DNA from: Brevibacterium sp. S22
GTDB lineage: Bacteria > Actinomycetota > Actinomycetes > Actinomycetales > Brevibacteriaceae
NCBI RefSeq assembly: GCF_004745485.1
Contig: NZ_RHFG01000016.1
Span: 1 to 64,000 of the forward strand
Reading direction: 5' to 3'
DNA length: 64,000 nucleotides
Part shown: positions 52,640 through 60,895 of the stretch, one piece after another
Layout: each line of letters opens with the position of its first letter
Numbering within the stretch: the first letter of the stretch is position 1
Program-made: the position numbers and the translations under genes
Notes under the pieces: model-generated
Database searches by the model: none
Told to the model about the DNA's origin: nothing
Seen by the model: only the letters and a program-made list of their open reading frames with translations

Positions 52640-55600
52640 TCAGGAGACCCTGCTGAATGATGGTGCGGCGGCCTCCCTTCGCTCCTGAGTCGCATCGGTA
52701 TCAATATTCAGCTTCCCGCCGATCTCCTTGAGAATGACGCCGTAGTCGCGAGCCGCAGCTTCCACGGTGGTGAAGCCGTCGAGCACATCGGACAGGACGA
52801 GTTCTGGGTCGCGCTTGACCGGGTCTCCGAAGCCTCCTCCGCTGGGCACGGTGATCTGGACGGAGTCCCCCGCCTTCAGCTGCCAGCCGGTGACCTTCGA
52901 CGGCCAGGATTCCTCACCCTCACGTCCGGGGTTCTTCACGAGCGAGGCGTTGAGACCGTCGTGTCCGCCAAAGGCGCCCCAGGGAGCATCGGACTCGTGG
53001 CGTTCGCCTTCGCAGGTGACGACCGTATCTGTGAGGAAGGTGTTTTCCCGGACGATTCCGATGCCGCCGCGATACTCGCCCGCTGCTGCCGGTTCGGAGC
53101 GCAGTTCGTATCGGTCTGTGCGCATCGGGAATCGCCATTCGAGTTCCTCGATCGGATTGTTGCGAGTGTTCGCGATGAGGTTGTCGACAGAGTCGGGGCC
53201 ATCGCTGGTCGACCGTGCCCCGTAGGAGCCCTCATTCACCTCAAGGTAGACCCAGTACTCTCCGGCTTCGACGTCCCACCCCGAATAGGAGACGAAGTGG
53301 ATGTGTGCCGAGTTTCCGGCCGTCACCCTCTCCGGCATCACGGGTGCCAGGGCACGTAAGGCGAGGTCAACTGCGCGCTGAACCTGCGAGAACCTGGAGA
53401 AGGTCGCCGCGGGATACGTCGGGTTGAAGATCGTGCCTTCGGGAGCGATGACCTTGAGCGGTTTGAGCATTCCCTCGTTCTGCGGCACAAACACGGGGAA
53501 GGCCACCTCATCGAGGAACATCATCCTGGTGATGAAGGTGAATGCCGAAATCGTTGTGCCTTCGAAAGCGCAGTTGTACGCCGTCGGCACCTGCACCGAG
53601 GACCCGGTGAGGTCGTAGGTGATCTCATCGCCGGCGATGATGACCTTGACCGCTATCGGCAACTTCTCACCGTAGTTCTTGCCATCGTCGTCGAGGTAGC
53701 CCAGCTCGGTCTCGTAGACGCCGTCGGGAACCTTTGCGATCTCCTGGCGGAGCATCCGTTCGGCATAGTCGATCCAGCTCTGTCCGGATTCGCGCACAGC
53801 GTCGAAGCCATAGCGTTCGATCAGCGCGAGATAACGCGACTTCGCAAGCTCGCACGCCGAGATCATCGCTTGGAAGTCACCTTCGTTCGAGGTCGGAGTC
53901 CGCGTGTTGTTGAGAATATGGCGAATCAGGGACTCTTGCCGCACACCCTTCTCGTAGACCTTGACCGCACGGTAGATCGTGCCCTCGGACTGCACGTCCT
54001 GGATGTCTACCATGAGACCGGAGTACGCCCCGCCATTGTCGACGAGCTGACCCGAGGCCCCTGCGAATCCGACGAGCTCGCTGTCGTGGAAGATCGGCTC
54101 GATGATCGCGACATCCGGTGAGTGCGTCGCCCCGAGGTAGGGGTCGTTGTGCATGATGACGTCGCCCTCGTAGATATCATCGCCGAGGACGGAGATGACG
54201 CCTTTGACGATCTTCGGCATCGAGCCCATGAACATCGGTGTCGAGTCGGATTCGGCAAGGACGTTGCCTTCACGATCGAAAAGGCCCGCGCCCAGATCCT
54301 CGGACTCGCGGATGATCGATGAGTACGACATACGGAACAGCACCGAAGCCATTTCCTTCGCTGCGGAATTGAGCGCTCCGCCGATGACGCGCATGAGGAT
54401 CGGCGTGGCCAGCTTCTCTTCGGTCTCGGAGACAGCGGGGCAGGTGATGACGAGGTTACCGGACTCGTCGACGACGCCGGTGAATCCCGGTGGGACGACG
54501 GCCGTCGCATCGTACTGCTCGATGATCGCCGGTCCCGAGAACTCGGTGCCGACCCCGAGCTTTTCACGGTCATAGAACGAGGTGGCCACAGTGTTCGGGA
54601 CACCGCCGTCGTCGAAAGTCACGTCACGAGTCTCGATCAGAGCCTCGTCGAGGCCCCCGGATTGAGTCGGCACTGGTGCAGGGAGATCGTCCATGATCGC
54701 CCGGGCCTCGACTCGGACGTTGATGATCTCGACGGCGCCGTCCTGGAAACGGTGACCGTACTCTTCGTAGTGGGCTTGATGAAATGCCGCTTCGGCGGAC
54801 TCGAGCCACGCCTGATCGACCGGGCCCTTCGGCGGTTCGAAGCGGATTTCGTAACCCTGTCCTTCGTAACGAGCGTCGGCGAGCCAGCGCGTCTCTCGGT
54901 GGTCGTCTGGGACTTCCTCGGCGTTGAGTCTCTCGTTCGCTTCGGCCTCGAGCTCTTCGAAGGACTTCTGCACCGAAGCAGGGTCGACGTCGCGGATCTT
55001 AAAACGGTTGGTGGCGACGAACTCGTATTTCTCGTCGGTGGCCAGCAGTCCGATGGCGGCGATGATCCCCGGGTGGGCGGGGATGAGAACCTTGGGCACC
55101 TCGAGTTCGGCGGCGATCTCACAGGCGAACAGTGCACCGGCGCCGCCGCCGGGAACCAGGGTGAAGTCACGGGGATCGTATCCGCGCCGGACGGAATTCT
55201 GTTCGATGGCCTGCGTCATCCCGAACTTCTGGATCTGCAGAGCACCGAGGGCCACCTCTTCGACTGACATGCCCAACTCATCGGCCAGAGACTCCATCGA
55301 CTTCTGGGAGTTGTCAACGTCGAGGTCGAGCCCCGAACCGGCGAGCATACGGTCGGCTCGCATTCTGCCCAGCAGCATCTGAGCATCGGTCGAGGTCGGG
55401 TCCACTCCACCTTTTCCGTAGCACACGGGGCCGGGATCAGCGCCAGCTGATTGCGGGCCGACCCGGTAGACGCCACCGGCATCGACGTGGGCTATCGACC
55501 CACCACCGGCACCGATCGTGTCGACATCGGCCATCGGCACCATCGCCTGGTGATCGCCGATCTTCGTGTCGAGCAGGTGCCGCATGCGCAGCTCACCTTG

Positions 55601-56506
55601 GTAAGCGACGCCGATATCGGCCGAGGTGCCTCCGATGTCGAGCGTGACGACGTTGTCGAAGCCCGACTGCTTGCCGGCCCAGATTCCGCCGATGAGTCCG
55701 CCGACCGGTCCGGACATCATCAGGGTGACAGGCAGCTTTTCGGCAGTCTGGATCGGCACCATTCCGCCGGAGGACTGCATGAGCAGGATTTCGCGACCGA
55801 ATCCGAGTCCCGCGACCTGATCGCGCAGACGGTGGAGGTAAGCGGAGACTTTGGGACCGACATAGGCGTTGAGCGCGGTGGTGGAGAAGCGCTCGTACTC
55901 TCGGTAGAGCGGCACGACTTCGCTGGACAGGGAGACGAAGGCTTCGGGATGCTCTTCGGCGATGATCTCTCCGATGCGCTTCTCATGATCGGGGTTGAGG
56001 TAGGAATGCAGCAGGCAGACGGCGATCGCTTCGACTCCTGCTTCCTTAAGTTCCCTGACGCGCTCTCTGACCTCGTCCTCATCCAGCGGAGTGAGCACGT
56101 CACCGTGTGGAGCAGTGATCCGCTCCTGCACGGTCAGCCGGTGTCGTCTGCGAATGAGGGGGCTCGCCTGCCAGGGCATGTCCTGCTGCAGTGAGAAGTT
56201 GTGCGGCTTCTTGTGACGAGCGATGTGCAGGATGTCGCGGAATCCCTCGGTGGTGATCATTCCGACTTCCGCACCCGTGTGCGTCAGTGCCGTGTTTGTC
56301 GCAACTGTTGTTCCGTGTACCAGCTGTTCGACTTCGGACAGCGGGACTCCGGATTTCTCGGTGAGCTTCTTCAGTCCGTTGATCACTCCCTGAGACGGGT
56401 CGTCCGGGGTGGACGGAACCTTCTCCACGAAGCTGATTCGTCGTTCGTCATCTGAGAGGTACAGGTCAGTGAAAGTGCCGCCGACGTCGACTCCGATGCG
56501 TTTCAT
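52640..56506 (-). CDS. fused hydantoinase HyuA-HyuB (N-methylhydantoin hydrolase type)
   Basis: 1288 aa. Residues 1 to about 690 are HyuA: GVDVGGTFTDLYL, VHGTTVATNTAL, LDIGGTSADIG, GAGGGSIAHVDAGG and PGGGAGALFA. From about 700 on is HyuB: FRMSYSSIIRESEDLGAGLFD, MHNDPYLGATHSPD, VPSGGGFGDP. The pair hydrolyses hydantoins or oxoproline with ATP; elsewhere they are usually two genes, fused as in oxoprolinase. ATG 56506 follows AAGGAC. Divergent from N-carbamoylsarcosine amidase, whose substrate is the product of N-methylhydantoin opening, so N-methylhydantoin hydrolase is favoured. Confidence 0.88.
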   Translation of the reverse strand: MKRIGVDVGGTFTDLYLSDDERRISFVEKVPSTPDDPSQGVINGLKKLTEKSGVPLSEVEQLVHGTTVATNTALTHTGAEVGMITTEGFRDILHIARHKKPHNFSLQQDMPWQASPLIRRRHRLTVQERITAPHGDVLTPLDEDEVRERVRELKEAGVEAIAVCLLHSYLNPDHEKRIGEIIAEEHPEAFVSLSSEVVPLYREYERFSTTALNAYVGPKVSAYLHRLRDQVAGLGFGREILLMQSSGGMVPIQTAEKLPVTLMMSGPVGGLIGGIWAGKQSGFDNVVTLDIGGTSADIGVAYQGELRMRHLLDTKIGDHQAMVPMADVDTIGAGGGSIAHVDAGGVYRVGPQSAGADPGPVCYGKGGVDPTSTDAQMLLGRMRADRMLAGSGLDLDVDNSQKSMESLADELGMSVEEVALGALQIQKFGMTQAIEQNSVRRGYDPRDFTLVPGGGAGALFACEIAAELEVPKVLIPAHPGIIAAIGLLATDEKYEFVATNRFKIRDVDPASVQKSFEELEAEANERLNAEEVPDDHRETRWLADARYEGQGYEIRFEPPKGPVDQAWLESAEAAFHQAHYEEYGHRFQDGAVEIINVRVEARAIMDDLPAPVPTQSGGLDEALIETRDVTFDDGGVPNTVATSFYDREKLGVGTEFSGPAIIEQYDATAVVPPGFTGVVDESGNLVITCPAVSETEEKLATPILMRVIGGALNSAAKEMASVLFRMSYSSIIRESEDLGAGLFDREGNVLAESDSTPMFMGSMPKIVKGVISVLGDDIYEGDVIMHNDPYLGATHSPDVAIIEPIFHDSELVGFAGASGQLVDNGGAYSGLMVDIQDVQSEGTIYRAVKVYEKGVRQESLIRHILNNTRTPTSNEGDFQAMISACELAKSRYLALIERYGFDAVRESGQSWIDYAERMLRQEIAKVPDGVYETELGYLDDDGKNYGEKLPIAVKVIIAGDEITYDLTGSSVQVPTAYNCAFEGTTISAFTFITRMMFLDEVAFPVFVPQNEGMLKPLKVIAPEGTIFNPTYPAATFSRFSQVQRAVDLALRALAPVMPERVTAGNSAHIHFVSYSGWDVEAGEYWVYLEVNEGSYGARSTSDGPDSVDNLIANTRNNPIEELEWRFPMRTDRYELRSEPAAAGEYRGGIGIVRENTFLTDTVVTCEGERHESDAPWGAFGGHDGLNASLVKNPGREGEESWPSKVTGWQLKAGDSVQITVPSGGGFGDPVKRDPELVLSDVLDGFTTVEAAARDYGVILKEIGGKLNIDTDATQERREAAAPSFSRVS

Positions 56507-56934
56507 GATGTGTCCTTCCGATCGGTATGTGCGTACTCGTGGATGGGCGTTTGTCCACCGGGGCACCGCCGTGTGCGATCCTCGAGTATTTTCGAGACTT
56601 TCCGCGTGACGATTGGCCCGATGCGGCTCAACACGTGACTCAGGTCACCGCGTTGCCTCTAAAGCAATATAGTTCCTTGACTAGCAACATACAAGACCTT
56701 CTGTGCTCTAATCCTCACCCCAAAAAGTCCGGATTCCAGTGTGAATGCACCTCATCTGGCACTCTTCCGTCGAAAAGACCAGGGTCATTCTTGCGTGTTT
56801 CTTTACTAGCAACTAACGTGTTGTATGTGCAACTATGGAGCTTACGGTCGCCAGCTGTGGCGGTCGCAACGACGCACACAGGAAAACCCACCGACGTGGT
56901 CCGCAGCGGACCCGAACATGAGGAGTGAGAGCAG
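56507..56934. promoter_or_regulatory. 428-bp divergent control region between hydantoinase and amidase genes
   Basis: No gene is seen. ACTAGCAAC occurs twice (56680-56688 and 56805-56813), and the dyad GTTG-N6-CAAC at 56820-56833 reads on the other strand like the CAACATACAA that extends the first copy. These related sites are good operator candidates for the IclR protein at 57910. GC is lower than the flanking genes, normal for a promoter region. Confidence 0.5.
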
Positions 56935-57687
56935 ATGACCAAGACGCCCGCAGAGCTGGAAGCCGAACTGGAGAACCTTCTGCAGGAGGTGTTCGAGGCG
57001 GACACGGAGGAATACCATAAGCGCGGCTTCAAGCGCCGCGTCGGTTACGGAACACGCCCGGCGATCATCCACATCGACATGGCAAAGGCCTGGACGCAGC
57101 CGGGGCACCAGTTCTCCTGCAGCAACATGGAGACCATCATCCCCGCCTGCCAGGACCTCAACGAGGCGGCCCGAGCCAAGGGCGTGCCGATCATCTACAC
57201 TACGACCGCCTATGAGGTGCGGGACGCAATGCTGCCTTCCGACATGGGCCTGTGGTCGCAGAAGATCCCCGTCGAGACCCTAGATCCCAACTCTGAGGCG
57301 GTGGAGATCGACGACCGGATCGCCCCGCAGGAGGGAGAGCTAGTCATCACCAAAAAGCGCGCGAGTGCATTCCCAGGAACGAACCTGCAGCAGTTCCTCA
57401 CGGTCAATCGCATCGACACCGTCATCGTCACCGGCGTCACCGCTGCCGGCTGCGTCCGGCACACCGTCGAGGATGCGATTGCTGAGGGCTTCCGTCCGAT
57501 CGTCGTCCGCGAAGCAGTCGGCGACCGGGTCCCGGGAGTCGTCTCGTGGAACCTCTTCGATATGGACTCGAAGTTCGGCGACGTGGAGCCGTTGGAGAAT
57601 GTGGTGCGCTACCTCAATGAGCTGCCTGATTTCGCGGAGACTACGCCCACGCCGGCGGTGCCGATCGCCGCACCGTCCCTCGTGTGA
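56935..57687 (+). CDS. N-carbamoylsarcosine amidohydrolase-like (isochorismatase-fold cysteine hydrolase)
   Basis: 250 aa. The cysteine-hydrolase triad is Asp48 in IHIDMAKAWT, Lys140/141 in ITKKRASAF and Cys173 in GVTAAGCVRHT, matching Asp51-Lys144-Cys177 of the Arthrobacter enzyme. It converts N-carbamoylsarcosine to sarcosine, CO2 and ammonia. The ATG follows GAGTGAGAGCAG. Divergent from the hydantoinase and followed by an IclR regulator. Related amidases act on other carbamoyl compounds, so the specific name rests on family plus context. Confidence 0.87.
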   Translation: MTKTPAELEAELENLLQEVFEADTEEYHKRGFKRRVGYGTRPAIIHIDMAKAWTQPGHQFSCSNMETIIPACQDLNEAARAKGVPIIYTTTAYEVRDAMLPSDMGLWSQKIPVETLDPNSEAVEIDDRIAPQEGELVITKKRASAFPGTNLQQFLTVNRIDTVIVTGVTAAGCVRHTVEDAIAEGFRPIVVREAVGDRVPGVVSWNLFDMDSKFGDVEPLENVVRYLNELPDFAETTPTPAVPIAAPSLV

Positions 57688-57710
57688 TGTAAAACCGCGT
57701 CGAAACACCG

Positions 57711-57742
57711 ACCGCCCGCCGTCGACTCCGACGGCGGGCGGT
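57711..57742 (+). terminator. GC-rich hairpin terminator after the amidase gene
   Basis: A perfect 14-base stem (ACCGCCCGCCGTCG / CGACGGCGGGCGGT) with a four-base loop, 24 bp past the amidase stop. The following bases are only moderately T-rich. It separates amidase from the IclR gene. Confidence 0.75.
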
Positions 57743-57909
57743 TGATATGTGTGCCGGACACCCGCCGAGTGCTCGACCGGCGATAATCATGACGACGGAT
57801 GCTGATGAGCTCAGGAAGGTCGAGTCCGTCCCGAAAACCGATGGGCTCGTTACTATGGGACAGATTCCATGCAGCACCGGTTACATGGAGAACAGCAGGA
57901 GGACCTCCG

Positions 57910-58722
57910 ATGGATGAAATGGCGCCCCACGATGGGTCGGGCGGCAATCGGCCGCAGGGAGCCGCAGCGTCGTTGCTCAATGGGCTATCGGTGCTCGAGG
58001 CGTTTTCACACTCGACGCGCACAATGCTCGGGGTCACTGAGATCTCGGCTGCCGTCGGTCTCCACAAGAGCACGGTGTCGCGTATGCTCACGGGCCTCAC
58101 CGAGGCGGGCTTCGTGCAGCGTGATGCGGAATCCGGCCGGTACCGGCTGGGCTTCGGCGTCATTGGTCTGGCCGGCCCTCTCCTCGCTGATCTCGACGTA
58201 CGCCGAGCTGCCCTCCCGCTGCTCGAGGAGATGACCAAGGAGACGTTCGAGACCTCCGCCATCGCAGTTTGGAATGGTACCAATGCTGTCGTCGTCGAGC
58301 AGATCGCCAGCCCGCACCAGGTCAAACACAGCTCGAGCATCGGCACTCGCTACGACAAGTTCGCGAGCTCCTCCGTGCGTATCTTCCTGTCGGACTTCTC
58401 CCGGGCAGAAGTCGACCAGCTGATCACCAGCGGAGAGATCAAGCGTGAAGGCTATCTCGGTCTCGATGACCCCATCCACGACCATCTCGACGATGTGCGA
58501 CGGGACGGGATCGCTGTGAATGACGGTGAGACGACTTTCGAGGAGTACGGAACTTCTGCCCCCGTGCGCGACTATCGCGGCAAGCAGGTCGGATGCATTA
58601 TCGCCAGCGCCCCACGGTCCCGAGTGCAGTATCGACGCAGTCAGGATGAGCTGGAGAGCGCCGTTCGACGCACCGCGTCCGAGGTCACCGTCCAGCTCGG
58701 CGGGCCGGTCAACGAGAGCTGA
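57910..58722 (+). CDS. IclR-family transcriptional regulator
   Basis: 270 aa. N-terminal winged HTH (about 20-85: LGVTEISAAVGLHKSTVSRML, TEAGFVQRDAESGRYRLG), then the IclR ligand domain (about 100-265), with APVRDYRGKQVGCIIASAPRSR. ATG 57910 has AGGAGG seven bases upstream. IclR proteins typically repress or activate adjacent catabolic genes; the hydantoinase-amidase pair is the obvious target. It has its own transcript, given the terminator before it. Confidence 0.88.
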   Translation: MDEMAPHDGSGGNRPQGAAASLLNGLSVLEAFSHSTRTMLGVTEISAAVGLHKSTVSRMLTGLTEAGFVQRDAESGRYRLGFGVIGLAGPLLADLDVRRAALPLLEEMTKETFETSAIAVWNGTNAVVVEQIASPHQVKHSSSIGTRYDKFASSSVRIFLSDFSRAEVDQLITSGEIKREGYLGLDDPIHDHLDDVRRDGIAVNDGETTFEEYGTSAPVRDYRGKQVGCIIASAPRSRVQYRRSQDELESAVRRTASEVTVQLGGPVNES

Positions 58723-58771
58723 GAGCGCAGCCGCAGGGCGATCATGAGCACCGGCCCAGGCGACGAAGTGA

Positions 58772-59767
58772 TTACGACAACTGCTCGGGCCCCGTGTCCG
58801 CGCTGCCAACTTCGAGCTGCTTCCGCCCCGGTGCCGACGGGGTGAGCACGACCTCCTGGATCATCGGCAGCTTCTCGAGTTCGACTTCGGCCTCGCGCAG
58901 CCGCAGTGCGAGCGCGCTCTCCCGGTCGTCTCCGATGAGGTCGATGGCCGCGACGACGTAGACACGACCGGCGCCGACGAATTCGATGTGCAGGTAGGAG
59001 ACGCTGGCGATCGAGGGGTTCTCGAGCATCGCTTCGAGCAGGTCATCGCGGACGGCCGGGCTGACGGTCTCGCCGACGAGGAAGCGACGGTTGCGGTCCA
59101 TGAGCACGATCGCGACGATACCGAGCAGCACGCCGACGAGGATCGAGCCGATCGCATCGAAGGCGGCGATGCCGGTGATCTGGTGGAGCAGCATCGCGAG
59201 AAACGCGATGGCGATGCCGATGAGTGCGGCAGCATCCTCGGCGAAGACCGCGCGCAGGGTCGGGTTCGATCCGTTCATCACGTAGTCGACGGTGTGGCGG
59301 CGCAGCTTGACCGCTCGCCCGCGGGCCTGCCGCACCGACTGAATGAAGGAGAAACCTTCGAACAGGGCCGAGAGGCCGAGGACGATATATCCGACGAGGT
59401 AGCTCGTTTCGGATTCACCCGCGGAGAGTGATTGGATGCCGTGCCAGATCGACACAGCCGCACCTACAGAGAAGAGGCCAAAGGCCGCGAACATCGACCA
59501 CACGTAGGCTTCGCGACCGTGCCCGAGTGGGTGCTTGGCATCGGCGGGCTTCGCACCTCTGCGTTCGGCGATGAGGAGGAAGATCTCGTTGCCGGTGTCG
59601 GCCCAGGAATGGGCCGCCTCGGCAACAAGGGAAGCGGAGCCGGTGATGACCGCAGCGATCGTCTTCGCGATGGCCACCGCAAGGTTCGCGACGAAGGCGA
59701 TGATGACGGTGACCGTGCTGTCGCTCGACGCCTGCTCGCTTGTCTCACCGCTCTTCTGCTCACTCAT
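58772..59767 (-). CDS. cation diffusion facilitator family metal transporter
   Basis: 331 aa. Six helices: metal residues His and Asp in EAAHSWADTGNE (helix 2) and the Glu-Asp pair in VFAEDAAALIG (helix 5) replace the usual HxxxD, placing it in the subgroup with an EDxAA motif. The C-terminal cytoplasmic domain (about 215-310) dimerises and senses metal. Exports divalent cations such as Zn, Mn or Fe in exchange for protons. ATG 59767 follows GAGGAA. Convergent with the IclR gene. Looks like a core gene unconnected to the catabolic neighbours. Confidence 0.87.
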   Translation of the reverse strand: MSEQKSGETSEQASSDSTVTVIIAFVANLAVAIAKTIAAVITGSASLVAEAAHSWADTGNEIFLLIAERRGAKPADAKHPLGHGREAYVWSMFAAFGLFSVGAAVSIWHGIQSLSAGESETSYLVGYIVLGLSALFEGFSFIQSVRQARGRAVKLRRHTVDYVMNGSNPTLRAVFAEDAAALIGIAIAFLAMLLHQITGIAAFDAIGSILVGVLLGIVAIVLMDRNRRFLVGETVSPAVRDDLLEAMLENPSIASVSYLHIEFVGAGRVYVVAAIDLIGDDRESALALRLREAEVELEKLPMIQEVVLTPSAPGRKQLEVGSADTGPEQLS

Positions 59768-60028
59768 CGCGGTTCCTCTCACTCGCCTGGTGGGGTGTTC
59801 AACCCCAGCCTACGGCGGCCGTCCCTCGCTGAGGAGGCCGGAACCTTGGTTATGCCGCGAGAAGATCGTCGTAATTGTCTACCTGTGACTGCCTGAGATC
59901 GGCACTATCCCAGCGGCCATCGTCCCTGGTAGCGGATACCTCGGCACGCCCGCGTTCACGCAGAGGGCCGGCGGAGTCGAGTCGGCCAGCCGATCGACTA
60001 GCTCAATATTGTGGGGCAGATAGGTCCG

Positions 60029-60700
60029 TCACCCATCACGAAGCAGCTCCCCGGGTGGACCCCCGGAGTGGCTGAAGAGAACATCAGTCATGTGATCTCG
60101 CGCCCGCTCGATCCCGGACAGAGCGGTCTTCCGAATCACTTCGTCGTCCCCAGTCATGATCGCATCGACAAGTCGGCCGTGATTGACCGCGTTATAAGGA
60201 CGACCGAGCTCCCTTCGTAGATTGAGGCACCGTTCGATCTCTTCATGAATCGACTGAACAGTCCGCGCCAGCAGAGGAATATCCGAAAGCTCAGCAACAC
60301 GAACATGGAGCCGGCTGTTACGCGCGTTGCGTACTGATGCCGAGGCGTCCGGGTCGACACTCTGAGCGCTCAGGTCCTCGAGTTCGGCCAGCTCCTCGCC
60401 CGAAGCACGCCTAGACGCAAGGACTGCGGCTTCCGGTTCGACTAATGTACGCAGTGTGTAGAGATCATGAATCTCGGCGAAGTCGATCGACTTGACGAAG
60501 GTGCCCCTCTTGGGAAGCACCACAACGAGCCCTTCTCGGCGGAGGTTGTTGATTGCCTCCCGTATCGGGGTTCGACTCATTTCATACTGCTCGGCAAGAT
60601 CCGAATCCGACAGCACCGAACCCGGCCGCAGACGCGCTTCGACTATATCCCTCTTCAGGCGGCAATACGCCCGGTCAGCCATTGACGCTTTCGCGGCCAT
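60029..60700 (-). CDS. GntR-family transcriptional regulator, FCD (FadR) subfamily
   Basis: 223 aa. The winged HTH covers about 5-75 (LRPGSVLSDSDLAEQYEMSRTPIREAINNL), and an all-helical FCD ligand domain covers about 85-215 with metal-type residues in LHVRVAEL. ATG 60700 follows GGGGAG; a GTG at 60721 is less likely. Divergent from the AbgT-opine dehydrogenase pair, with an inverted repeat in the spacer, so it probably represses them until an organic acid ligand binds. Confidence 0.87.
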   Translation of the reverse strand: MAAKASMADRAYCRLKRDIVEARLRPGSVLSDSDLAEQYEMSRTPIREAINNLRREGLVVVLPKRGTFVKSIDFAEIHDLYTLRTLVEPEAAVLASRRASGEELAELEDLSAQSVDPDASASVRNARNSRLHVRVAELSDIPLLARTVQSIHEEIERCLNLRRELGRPYNAVNHGRLVDAIMTGDDEVIRKTALSGIERARDHMTDVLFSHSGGPPGELLRDG

Positions 60701-60750
60701 CGAACACTCCCCTTCGGTCACATATCAGTGCCCGATCATGCAGCGTAGGG

Positions 60751-60780
60751 TTGACTTTTCCTACATCGCGATTCTAGCAT
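60751..60780 (+). promoter_or_regulatory. candidate promoter for the AbgT operon
   Basis: TTGACT at 60751-60756 and TAGCAT at 60775-60780 with an 18-base spacer. This would give a leader of about 110 bases containing the inverted repeat at 60793. Confidence 0.4.
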
Positions 60781-60792
60781 TCCTGTTATATA

Positions 60793-60817
60793 TTTCATGT
60801 ATTTGAACTGCATGAAA
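60793..60817. promoter_or_regulatory. inverted repeat TTTCATG-N11-CATGAAA, candidate GntR operator
   Basis: A perfect seven-base inverted repeat centred about 90 bp before the AbgT start and just downstream of the candidate promoter, where a repressor would block transcription. The neighbouring FCD regulator is the natural binding protein. Arm spacing is wider than usual for FadR-type sites. Confidence 0.5.
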
Positions 60818-60895
60818 CATATCCACCCTTCCGTCCTCGCTGAGGACCTCACCACAACGGAGTGCCATGAGTTCACAATCGCCAGGAGGGCCGAA

